From Phylloscopus collybita (Eukaryota; Chordata; Aves; Passeriformes; Phylloscopidae): 64,000 nt of DNA. Positions 41,089-51,200 of this stretch are shown one piece after another. A program made the translations under genes and the position numbers. Positions within the stretch are counted from its first letter, which is position 1; every line of letters begins with the position of its first letter. The DNA is taken from assembly GCA_027886175.1 (NCBI GenBank), contig JAJNNQ010000075.1:55985001-56049000 (forward strand). Reading direction: 5' to 3'. A model generated the notes under the pieces. The model worked only from the letters and a program-made list of their open reading frames with translations, was not told the DNA's origin and made no database searches.

Positions 41089-43894
41089 AGTCTACCTGAG
41101 TAAAGGATAACACTCTGAGGAAATGAACAGGAAAACCTTTTAATGGCAAAGGGATTCATCCCCTTGGGAGACAGATTTTTTTGTAAGAAATTTAAATGGA
41201 AGAAAGAAAGTGTTATGCTAACAATTTTTGCTTGCTTCCACCTGGTTCAGATGTGCCAAGTAACAACTGCTTCGTTCTCAGGGGCTTTAAGTTCTATTAA
41301 ACTTCAAGTTGAGCTAGGGGAATTCTGCACTTCAAAAAATGATGTCCATAATTCTCCTTCACCTCCAATTTTGAGCAGCTGTGTGCATACCATCCATCAT
41401 TGGCCAGGGAAGCCCTCACGGGGAGGCTGGTGGCAATGGCTTTGCAGCACCGGCATGACCTGTGCAGTGGTGAGGGGCCAGGGCAGTGCCACAGCCTCCA
41501 CCAGGGGCAGACCCTACTCTGGGAGGCAGTGGGGGTGGTTGGGTTTTGCGTGGTGAAAACAGGCATCTAAGTCCTGAATGTTAATCATGCTCCATTGCCT
41601 GCTTCCTTGTTTTTATCCCTGTAGGATTTTTCATCCTCTGAAAACAACAAAAAGATCATATTTTCCTTCAGTTTCTGAAACCCCATCCTTTTCTCCAGAC
41701 TTTCCATTTCACGCTGTTTGAATTTTATTAAGATCTCTTTACACAAAAGCAGAGTACTGGCTATATGATGCCCTGAGGGATCTGAAAGGCTGTTGCCATA
41801 ATGTCAGAAAAACTCTGGGGACATTTTATTTCCACCAGAAGCTCTTTGGAGGACTATGTCTAAGGATATAATATATCTTAAATGTTTACAGCAGGGATCT
41901 TGATCTCCATTGGAATTTAATACAAAAAGCTCTTTTTTTAATCTCTTAATTAGCACATCACATTAACACTGATTAAATAATTCCTATCTATAAAATGGAT
42001 TTTATTTTATTAGTGTTTTTCAATGAAGAAAACTGGTATTATTCCAGAATTATGGATAACATTGGTAATTATATATTCTTAAGACTATGAATTTCTTTTC
42101 AATAGCTCGGTTAATCATACAGAGTATTTTCACCAGATATTTTCCAGAAGCACCTCTGTTTACTGTTTCTGCCTCCAATACTTTCTGTTCTTCCCAAATA
42201 GAGACATGCATAAATTCTTTGTATGAGGCTCACAGTAGCATGTCTCCTCCAGTGAACAGGAAAAGATTTTGTAAGTGTTAATAAGGTTTTATTTTCACTG
42301 GTCAACTTTGAAATCAGAAGCAACTGCTGAACTCTCAGCAGTCCCTTATAGAGTACAACAGTCCTGTTCCAATGATTTTTTCAATGAAATTGTTTAGGAA
42401 GCCATATTCTAATTTGACAAAACGATAAGTGTCATGAAAAAAAACAAACATATTGTCTTTTCAAAAAGCTGCCATATAACTGTGTATGTGTGTGCATGTA
42501 AAATATGTAGGATAAATATTTAAATTATTTATTATTATTTTATTATTTAATTTATATAGACTTGTCTGTTCATTTGATGGCAATTTTTTTTTTTTTTGTG
42601 AAATTTAATGTATGAATAATCATACAGAATCTGGGATGAAAATTCTAAATATAATGATATTTAAAACCCCATTTGAATGGTGAACTATTTGGGACACATT
42701 TATCTAAAATTTTTTAATTCTGTATGTTTGGGGCTTTCTGAGACCATGCTGTAGGTGCTGGCATCTGAACAAAATTTGATTTCCTTAAAAATATTGTAAA
42801 CATCCAGAATCCAGAAAGGAATCTGGTATTTTATGGCAAATCAAAATCTCTCTATTGTTGGTGCACGTTATACATCAGTGACTCAAGTCAACAGTTTTCT
42901 GTCACAGATAACTGAAAATCTTTACAGCAGGTATCAGACCAAATAAAAAGTATTTTTGAAATTCTATTTCTAAAACTCCAAGTAGTCTATAAAAAATATG
43001 TAAATCAGATACTGATAATATAATGGAACTAATATAACTACATTGAATTGCACCATTAGTTAACAGCATGTAAGTCCTCCAAGCAATGGTCACACAGCAA
43101 TCTAACATTATTTGTCTCCCATTTCCTGTATTTCCCAGACCTTTTTGTCATTGTATTTACTAGGTACCACTCTTCTTTCTCAGAAGAATGCCACACTGAT
43201 ATCACAGATAAAGATAACAGCGGTTGCTCTCTCGAAATAAGAACATAAATTTTATTTCTGGAGGGTTTTTCTTCATCATTTATCTTCTCTTACAATAGAA
43301 ACTCTTCCTATTCTCAAATGGACTGAACAGCTTTTGTAATTACCAGGATAGCTTCGATGCTGCCTTACATAAATATACTGACAGAGGTAGTAATAATTTA
43401 ACCCTTTTAATGCTGTCTTTCAATACATCATCTTTGTAGAGATTAACTATAATGGCATTTTTAGTTGGTCAATGTTCTCTTAAAATGTCAGTTTTTCAAA
43501 GTCACAATGTACTACATATTTCTGGCATCAGTTGGTTAAAATAATTAAATTTAGCTCCCACTTACTGGTGCAGACATTTGGAAAAAATGACAGAAATAAC
43601 TGACTCTATTACCTCAAGTTTTTATTCCATGCTAAAGCTTCTTTTTCACTATCCAGATGATGATTAAAACTGAATTGAAAAAATATGTTAATGAAGTTCT
43701 TCCCATCTCTTGGAATATGTCTCTCTCCGATGATAAAAATAACTGCAGGTGTTTGATTTTTGGAATTGCGGAGTTTAACTACATCTCTAAAGCTGGCATT
43801 TTCTATTGTAAGGTATGCACTTTTTATAATAGTTAGATAAAAATCGCACAACACTCATTGTTTTTCTTTCTATTTTGCTTAAATCTCCCTGCAG

Positions 43895-44033
43895 GATGTG
43901 TGACACAGGAGAAGGGCTGTTCACCTTTCAAACACGAGAAGGAGAAATGATATATCAGAAAGTCCATTCTGCAACACTGGCAATAGCTGAGCAACATGAA
44001 AGATTAATGATGGAAATGGAGCAGAAGGCAAGG
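43895..44033 (+). CDS. DOK6: DOK6 internal coding exon: C-terminal part of the PTB domain (likely exon 6)
   Basis: One base (G) completes the split Arg codon from the previous exon; 46 full codons follow, starting [17 protein letters not shown] and ending MEMEQKAR, so the exon ends on a codon boundary. It carries the last PTB strands ([15 protein letters not shown]) and the long C-terminal PTB helix ([16 protein letters not shown]) that packs beside the peptide groove in this family. [11 protein letters not shown] is shared by DOK4/5/6; the MMEMEQKAR ending is DOK6-like. The acceptor is a pyrimidine-rich tract ending CTGCAG at 43889-43894; the donor is GTAAGG at 44034. The downstream tail exons, which in the family carry a conserved serine/tyrosine-rich segment, are not found before position 64000. 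The intron before this exon is about 24.2 kb. Confidence 0.94.
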
Positions 44034-44909
44034 GTAAGGTCCTTTTGCCAAAAGTCCTTAAACTTATAAAAGCTGTTAAAAAACAAAGTCAGTGGATTCA
44101 ATTGTAATGATAGTATCAGCTGTGTGGCTAAGACAAAACAGACTTCCAGATTTATCTGTTTTCATGGTCAGAGATCCTCAGAGTGTTCTGTACAATGACC
44201 TTTTTTAGGTGACTTTTTGGAACAGGGGATACCATTAGACAAGAGATCCATGGTTGCGTTCTCTGAAATTGTGGCTCAAAGATTAAACATTTAGCTGTTG
44301 TACTGATGAATGAGTTTTAATTGCTCCTTATGGCCTCACAGGTGGAAAAAAACCCCAGTATAAACACTTCTAGGTGACAGCAGACATGTTCTATTTTTTT
44401 TAACCCCTGAAAGAAATTATTTCCCCTACATTATAAGTAGCAATGCAATTGAGTTCAAATGGAGCTATTTTATTATTTTGTGTTCACAATTTCCAGTTTG
44501 CAAAAGTTGTGTTTAAGTGACTACTATAGAAAAATTTGGAGTTCTTTTAAGACAGCAAGAAAAAAGCTTTCCCTGTATGCTTATAAGTGCAGATGGTCTT
44601 TAATGGTTGTTTTGGAAAGCTGACTTTCAGGCCAGGGAACCTAGTCTACGTGCTTTTCTTCTGAGATGACTACGATTCTCTGCATATCTTCTCCTCTAGA
44701 AAGGGATTTCATGTTCATTGTGACATTTCCTTCTTTTCCTCATCCTCGTGGTACGTGCCTCCAGTCACGCAAACATGACTCACATGGATCTATCCCCCAC
44801 ACTCCACCAGTATCAAACTACCTTTCTCACTCTGCTGAGACAAAGGCTCTTGCAAGGACCAACCCAAGACCCTAGTGTTCAACTTTTCTTAGTTACTTCT
44901 TAGATAAGT

Positions 44910-45000
44910 CAGAGAACCAATCAGAGAATGTTAAGGATGGAACTGGACCTTAAAGATCATCTAGTCCCAACTTGTCCCACCGTGGGCAGAGACACAGTTT
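44910..45000 (-). mobile_element. CR1 LINE, short 3'-terminal fragment, antisense
   Basis: ATCAGAGAATGTTAAGGATGG, then GACCTTAAAGATCATCTAGT and CCACCGTGGGCAGAGACAC match the complement of the CR1 3' end as found throughout avian genomes. Only about 90 bp remain. Confidence 0.75.
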
Positions 45001-46260
45001 TCCTTATTCACTAAAAAATAAACTAGAAAGACTTAGATTTCCATGTCAAAAACCTGCTGTGTTGAATGTTCCTCTCAGACTTTCTATGTCTGTTATGAAA
45101 ACCTGAATTGGGAAGCCATAAAAAAGGCCCATTTGTGGTGCTTTATGAAAAAAAAGAAGATGAGTTTTTCCATAAAACTAGACAAAGTAGGAGTCTTTGC
45201 ATAATAGTTGAGGTGCACAAACTTTGGACAGGAAATTCAATAAGAGCAGAGTTTACAATCAAGATTAAGAAAGAACTGGAAAGTCCAACACAAGGTAGAA
45301 TAAAAGGAAGACTGTGAAGTAGTAGATCTGCTGGCAAAAAAAACCACAGCATTCTGCTGGGCAGAAAGTGATTGAATAAGGGGAAGAAAGCAGGAAAAAC
45401 ACATCATTGTTTTATAATGTGTTTGCTTTTAAAGTGTCTACACCAGCAACAGAATGCTGCCGTAATAAATGCTTAGACCAGGATCATAGAAGATTTTCCT
45501 TTTACATCATTTTCAGCTCTTCCACCCATCAGTTAGCAGCTTTGCTGCTTTGCAAAGCCATTTCCATTCTGCCATCAGATGACTTCCTTGAAACCATATT
45601 TATGAAGGCTGTGGCCATATGGTACGTAATATCAAACTCCGAGCAAGAGCAGGCTGAGAAATAGAAATGACTCATCAGCCACACTGTGTGTGATGCACTT
45701 GTCTCCCGGATGAGGCTGCGCTGTGATCTGCATGGGGAGAGCAGGAGAGGCTCACATAGGCTGCTGTGGGCTGTACAAAAGAGGCTGAAAAACCTGTTGA
45801 TTTTATGCCTCAGCTAATAAACTAGTGCTAGTTTGGATTTAGAAACTCCGCTGCTTCTGACTGGTGGGGTGCTGAGCATTTAAGGGATCATCTGTGTCAT
45901 CTGCGACATTTGAGTTTTATTCATATTAGAAACAAAATCTACAATATCAAATAGATTAAGTATGTCTTATTTTCCATTTATCAAGTGTTACTGTATTTAA
46001 TTCCAACAATTTCACCAAATACCTATCTGTATTTTTTCCATAAGATTTCAAATTGAAATACAAGCAAAAGAAAATTTTAAATCAGGGATTTAGTGGGTCT
46101 TCTTATCAAAAGATCTGTACTTGAGGGATTTTACTTTTTCCTCACTTTTTCTGTAATGAACAGCTAAGTTTAATAGCATTGAATTAAATCTTTTATATAT
46201 TTATATATATATATGTGAAGATTAGAGAATTTTTTAAATGTAAAGAAAGGTGAATGCTAT

Positions 46261-46284
46261 ATTCATTATCGTATTCATTATCGT
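46261..46284. repeat. Perfect 12-bp tandem duplication
   Basis: ATTCATTATCGT occurs twice in a row (46261-46272 and 46273-46284), shortly after a (TA)n tract at 46195-46214. Confidence 0.9.
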
Positions 46285-47596
46285 ACAAATCACAAAAAGA
46301 ACAGATATGCAACAGTGATCATTACGTTTTCCTTCCAATCATTAGAAGTCATTTATTAAAAAGGACTGCTGTAAATATTTGTGTTCTGTCCTAAGTGTTA
46401 ATATGTTTTAAGTATGTATTGATATACACTGAAGTTTCATTTAATTTCTACCAGATTATAATAGGTAAGAATCTAGTATAAAAAATGAATACAGCTTATA
46501 AAAGAAATTACGGTGATTTTTTTTACCAGAGCAACCTTGATGATTGCAGATTATGATTAGCTTTCAAAGTGAGCATACAAAGTACATCACCTTGATAATA
46601 CAAAAATAGCAAAAGTACAAAACACACAAAAATACCCCAGAAACAAATTCTAGTAGAAGAGTAAAGCTATTGCAGACAGCCACAGGCCACAATTACTCCA
46701 TTTATGGAAGTTCCTGCACCAAAAATTCTGTTTTAAAATGCTAAACAATAAATTCACTTTTATGCTAAAATACCTTTTGTTCAGGCCAAGCAACATGCTG
46801 GATAACTGTTAATAAGAGAGAGACATGAGAAGGAAACGAATTCTCCCCATTACCTTTGAAGGTGTGTGGGCTGGAAGCAAAAATGTTCTGTGGCAGCTTG
46901 TACAGTACCAAATCTGCCTCTTTGCCACCTCTAGCAGGAGAAGCCAAGTCAGTTTAAGCAGGCAGTCATGTGCACACTTTCATCTTCTGCCCATTTTCCT
47001 TTCGAATTATAACACTGGAAGAAAGACCTGAAATATGAGATCAGTAGTCACTGGCATAGGTGTGAATTTGAGCTGGTTATTGGTTTTACTGAGATCAAAG
47101 CAGACTGGATTTTATTCAAAAAATTCAGCAAAGTGGACATTGATCTAATTTAGCTCAGGTGGTTTTCTTGATTGAATTTGAAGTGTTGCATTGGCAGAGT
47201 GATAGAGTTTTATGCTTGCTTTGTTTGGGACAATAACAAATATGGGCCAATGCTAGTACTGAAACTGAAATTCTTTTCAGGGAAATTGTTACCTGTATAT
47301 TCATTTTTCTCAGTCTTTGCTTTTTCGGTGGATCACTGTAATACAAATAATAATTCTGTTCTGTAGTCATTTTGTGGGAGAGAGGGCAATATTGCAATGT
47401 TTTTTAGTGGTTTTAGTTCCAAGATAAAAAATTAAAAAGAACAATGATAGTCTTTCTAATTACATGTTTTTATTTTGTGCTGTTGTTACCCACAAGAGAG
47501 TTTCAGCAACCTTCCTTTTATCACCTGAACAAACCGGTTTTTTCCTCTCTCCCTCCCCCTCTGCCCTCTGACCCCTTGTTTGTTTGGTTTTTTTCT

Positions 47597-47601
47597 CTGC
47601 A
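47597..47601. repeat. Target-site duplication, left copy (CTGCA)
   Basis: Directly abuts the left TG end of the LTR at 47602; identical to 48196-48200. Confidence 0.82.
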
Positions 47602-48195
47602 TGTGCTGGTTTGAAAGCAAAACCAGTGAGACTCCCAGTCAGAGATACAATTTAATAGAAGAAGAGAGGAAAAAAAGGTGAAATAAATGGAATGATACAA
47701 CCTAACACCCTGTTGGTCAGGGTGTTTGAAGCAGTCCGGAAATCCTCCTGGAGTGGCAGATATGGTTCTGCTGGAGCAGAGATGATCCTGAGAGAGAAGG
47801 GTCCAGTGATGATGAGAAGGGTCCAGTCTTCCTCCAGGAATCCAGATGAGATGTTCTTGTCAAAGCAGTGATCCCTGTAGAAACGTCTGGTAGCTCGTCT
47901 CCTCTGAGAGTTCAGTGGATAGAAGCTGCTTGTGAGGTCTCAAACCCTGGATTATATCCAGGTGGGAATGCTTGGCTCCTCCCCCTGGGCAGAGCATCTC
48001 ACAATGGTATGATTTCATCCTATGAGTCATGCAATGGGTCCTTGATGGCCCATTAAGCAGAGATAACTTCTTCTGGGAAGGCATTGTTGGGCTCATTAAC
48101 AGAAGATAAGGAAAACACTGCCCCACCTTGGCTCCAAGGGCTCATGGGGATAGAATACATACCTTGGGCACAATTTTACATTGTAACCTAGGACA
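47602..48195 (-). mobile_element. Solo LTR of an endogenous retrovirus, antisense, 5-bp target duplication
   Basis: A 594-bp element with TGTGCTGGTTTGAAAGC at the left edge and CCTAGGACA at the right, flanked on both sides by CTGCA (47597-47601 and 48196-48200). On the minus strand it reads TGTCCTAGG...ACCAGCACA with a TATA-like box (GGATATAAT, complement of 47951-47959) and an ATTAAA polyadenylation hexamer near the end (complement of about 47650), so the LTR is oriented against DOK6. It resembles, from memory, a common passerine LTR ending in CTTTCAAACCAGCACA. A 14-bp segment (GAGAAGGGTCCAGT) is tandemly repeated at 47794 and 47814. No internal retroviral genes. Confidence 0.87.
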
Positions 48196-48200
48196 CTGCA
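48196..48200. repeat. Target-site duplication, right copy (CTGCA)
   Basis: Directly abuts the right CA end of the LTR at 48195; identical to 47597-47601. Confidence 0.82.
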
Positions 48201-48246
48201 GCATTTAGAAGTCTGGTTGGATTGCTGGTCTTGAAATTACTGTGCC

Positions 48247-48267
48247 AAAAAAAAAAAAAAAAAAAAA
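48247..48267. repeat. A21 homopolymer
   Basis: Twenty-one uninterrupted A between the two LTRs. It could be a retrocopy tail, but no retrocopy body or target duplication was recognised beside it. Confidence 0.95.
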
Positions 48268-48563
48268 GTGTTAGCCTCAGGAATGACCTGTATCCCCCCA
48301 CACTGGCTGATGATGAACATGGGAGATGCATGTCTGGGTGTCTAACAGCCAGCTCCCTGGCCTCAGATGGGACTGCAAGCTCCTTCCACTTCCTTTCTCT
48401 TAACTTAAGTGCTTATCTGACTGAGCCAATTCAGTTTGCTAGTTTGACAGAAGCAAAACAAAACCAAACAAAAAACACATAGCTAAAAGGAGCAGGCTTC
48501 TTCTGGTTTACGGAACTGAACTGGTTTACCGAGGCAGCAGCAAACCATTAGATCTTCTCAGTT

Positions 48564-48569
48564 GTCCTA
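48564..48569. repeat. Target-site duplication, left copy (GTCCTA)
   Basis: Hexamer directly before the TG end of the LTR at 48570, repeated at 48873-48878. Confidence 0.78.
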
Positions 48570-48872
48570 TGTTGCCACAGTTTGTGCCTGCCATGTTTTG
48601 ATTTCTGGAAATTCTGTTCCCAGGACAGAACTGCTAAAACAAGGTCATGCTATTTGTAAGCTAAGGTGTTTTTCCACACGCTTTCCCATAGGAGGGATTT
48701 CATGTGATGGTCTCTACAAGTGACCAATGGTTCCAGGGGTCCCCACCTCTAAAGTGGGTGCTTTGTGAAAAGATATAAAATAGGTTTAGACAATAAACCT
48801 CAGGCTCCTCCTGTGAGGAGTCCCAGCCTTCTGAATAGACTCGCGTCTCATCCTTTGTGTCCCACAGCGACA
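48570..48872 (+). mobile_element. Small solo LTR, ERVK/alpharetrovirus-like, 6-bp target duplication
   Basis: A 303-bp element starting TGTTGCCACAG and ending CCCACAGCGACA, flanked by identical GTCCTA hexamers (48564-48569 and 48873-48878). A 6-bp duplication and short length are usual for ERVK/beta- and alpharetrovirus-like elements. A compact promoter is visible: CCAAT at 48723, TATA box (GATATAAAATAGG) at 48772, and the polyadenylation hexamer AATAAA at 48792-48797 only about 20 bp downstream, implying a very short R region as in that group. Termini are weakly inverted (TGTtGC versus GCgACA). Sense to DOK6; no internal genes. Confidence 0.82.
48792..48797 (+). promoter_or_regulatory. Polyadenylation hexamer (AATAAA) inside the small solo LTR
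   Basis: AATAAA in DOK6 sense orientation about 20 bp after a TATA box, with a GT-rich element (CCTTTGTGTCCC) about 55 bp later. It could in principle terminate DOK6 pre-mRNA prematurely, though intronic signals are often suppressed. Confidence 0.6.
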
Positions 48873-48878
48873 GTCCTA
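48873..48878. repeat. Target-site duplication, right copy (GTCCTA)
   Basis: Hexamer directly after the CA end of the LTR at 48872, matching 48564-48569. Confidence 0.78.
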
Positions 48879-50880
48879 TCCTGAGGAGAGAAGGAAAAAG
48901 AATAATTCATCCTTCATAAGTGCTTCATCCAAAAGAATGCTAAGTATCCTCCTCTTTGCCATCAGGAGATGATGTTGTGTTTGGTGATCTTTTTTTAAAG
49001 AATCGGTATTCTGATGGTTTTTACACACGAGCATATGAGCAGTTGTTCTCAGCAGCACTTGTCTACCTAACCCTTACACCAGGATGACAACATGGCATTG
49101 GAATTTTAATCTCTGATTTTCCTTTCTAATGCCGGCTTTGATCTTCTGCCATTTAACTTCCACTGAAAACACTTCTGATGTAGCTTCTGCCTTCACTGTT
49201 GTTGAAGGGTAGAAAATGGGAGGTTAAGAGCTGTAGATTTCCTATGTTATGACTACACATATGAGGGAGGAATTCTGAGGAAATACTTATACCTTTGTAG
49301 CTCTATAAATTACTTCTTTCAAGAGCTGCCAGTAAAAACTTATTATATAATCTCGAAAGAATAAAAATTTACAATGTGTAAAACAATACGCCTAAATAAG
49401 GTAGCACTAAAGTGGATGTTAGCCAGCTGAACTTAATCAAACGTCAGTAAGACTGAAGTATAAATGCAGGAATAAATGATAATGGCCCAAGTTTCATAAC
49501 TTATTATCTTTGGAAGTTTTCTATAACCTTTGTTTTACTTTAGACAGCAGAGCTAAAAGCCATTTTAGATTGTGATCTTTTTAACATTTCCCAGAAAATA
49601 AACACCTTTATGAAACACAGCATCTGTATATTTCTATTTTCACTGTTTACAAGTCTTATCTTTAAAATTCAACTTAATATAAGTGAAAGAGTCATCATGA
49701 TAGACTTCTGTTATTAAAAAAAAAAAAAGATAATATCAATGAGTTTATGTATTATTTTTTAAAGACATTTTTAGCAGGGAAATAATGAATGTAGCAAAGA
49801 AGACAAATATCAGGCAATTAAACTGGGTTTAAGGAAAATGTGAAGGGGAAGGTAGCTAAGAAGACTGAGTCCTTTTATTTTTCTTATAAGGAACAGAATG
49901 AAGAAGGTATTTCACAAGACTGGTCTGATAAATATAAATTACAGTATTATCAGACACAGTATTAATAAAAATCTAAATAGAGTTAAAAGTATTAATGTAA
50001 ATTGTCTTAGAAACAGGAAAAAAACAACTGTGAGGCTGGAGGAAATAACATGAGTTAATTATTGAACTTGTAATTTTTCTTTGCTCTGTGAGTCTGTACT
50101 CTATCTTAATGTGTTTCAAACCTGGTCACAAGCTAAATGCATACTCATCAAACATTACAGGATCAAATACCAAAAATCATATCAAATATTCTAAATTTTA
50201 ATTTTAACATGATAGTTTCAGTTTGAAGTATCCTGCCTTTGTCACCACATCTTCAGAGCTTTGACCGGTTTGCATTTTTTATGGATGTCTTTTTGCAATG
50301 GTATGCCTATCACCTACTATTTCCAGTTGTGAAGTAGGGGAATTTCAGAGAGATACTAGTAGATGTTGCTGACCTAATGAATATATGAAATATTTAGCTG
50401 AATACAGTTTATATATCTTTTTGGACTTTCACCACTGTAATTTACTTAGTATAACAAAGCTCTTTTATGTTGTAATTCTGCTTAAGTGTGTTTGAGTTGA
50501 CTCAATTCCTGAAACAGGAGAACAAAATTCTACAGTTCATCCAAAGATTATCCCATGTCATGACACATTGGTCTCTCAGCATGTTTTCTTCTCTTTCCAA
50601 ATCATGTGTAAGCTCAGGTACTGAGAATCTGAATACATATGATGATTCATGAACTCACATACTTTATGCAAGTTAAAGCATAGCCTCAGGTCAGTTATTC
50701 ATGCATACTTAGCTGAATATTGTTCTGTACTTCCCATCTGAAACTATGTATGGTGTTGCTGTACAATGTGTGCCTACAAATTTTATAACCCTGTAAAAAA
50801 CCTGGCTGCTTTATTACAGTACAGAGCTGGTGATTTGCTTACTTGGTTTTCACGGGTGTTGTGAAGCCTGTTTCTGTGAT

Positions 50881-50950
50881 AGGATAGGATAGGATAGGAT
50901 AGGATAGGATAGGGTAGGGTAGGGTAGGGTAGGGTAGGGTAGGGTAGGAT
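50881..50950 (+). repeat. (AGGAT)6 - (AGGGT)7 pentanucleotide array
   Basis: Six pure AGGAT units (50881-50910), then seven pure AGGGT units (50911-50945), and one more AGGAT. It sits exactly at the 3' end of an antisense CR1 fragment (50951 onward), so it likely grew from the CR1 3' terminal repeat. The GGG blocks are on the strand that matches DOK6 RNA. Confidence 0.95.
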
Positions 50951-51200
50951 ATTTCTATTGGAAATTATCTATAATGGTCATGTAGTCCAACTGCCTGATC
51001 CACTTCAGGGCTGACTAAAAGTTAAAGCACGATCTGGAGGGCATTAATGCCTGTTAAAGATTGACCATCTCATTGACTGCCTCTCTAGAAAGCCTGTTCC
51101 AATGTTTGACCATCCTCCCAAAAAAGAAACGCTCCCTAGTGTCCAGTCTAAGCTTCCCCTGACACAGCAGAACACTCCAGTGGTCAGTCTGTTGGTGACT
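50951..51200 (-). mobile_element. CR1 LINE 3' end, antisense
   Basis: Complement of a CR1 3' terminus: GGTCATGTAGTCCAACTGCC, TTCAGGGCTGACTAAAAGTT, AAGCCTGTTCCAATGTTTGACC and CTAGTGTCCAGTCTAAGC are the conserved blocks in order. About 250 bp, 5' truncated. The block order and wording resemble passerine CR1-J-type copies; subfamily from memory. Confidence 0.85.

Larger units (their letters stand above)
19675..43894 (+). other. DOK6: DOK6 intron of about 24.2 kb
   Basis: Bounded by GTAAGA at 19675 and CAG at 43892-43894, splitting an Arg codon. It holds the 30-bp tandem duplication at 20895, a solo LTR at 22331-22900, two + strand CR1 3' ends (27478-27835, 38180-39163), an LTR-like fragment at 34990-35428, a MIR-like stretch at 40325-40470, and simple repeats at 28421 and 41046. 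The segment 25600-27080 has the look of conserved non-coding DNA. G+C-rich blocks at 29985-30195 and 41383-41555 remain unexplained. No additional exon was recognised. Confidence 0.85.

Noticed and set aside
41143..41556. 137-codon open frame on the + strand
   Set aside because: Low-complexity C-terminal half over a G+C-rich island, no domain, no splice context, no homology recognised.
50911..50945. Interstitial telomere
   Set aside because: Unit is AGGGT, not TTAGGG, and it abuts a CR1 3' end, so a microsatellite origin is simpler.
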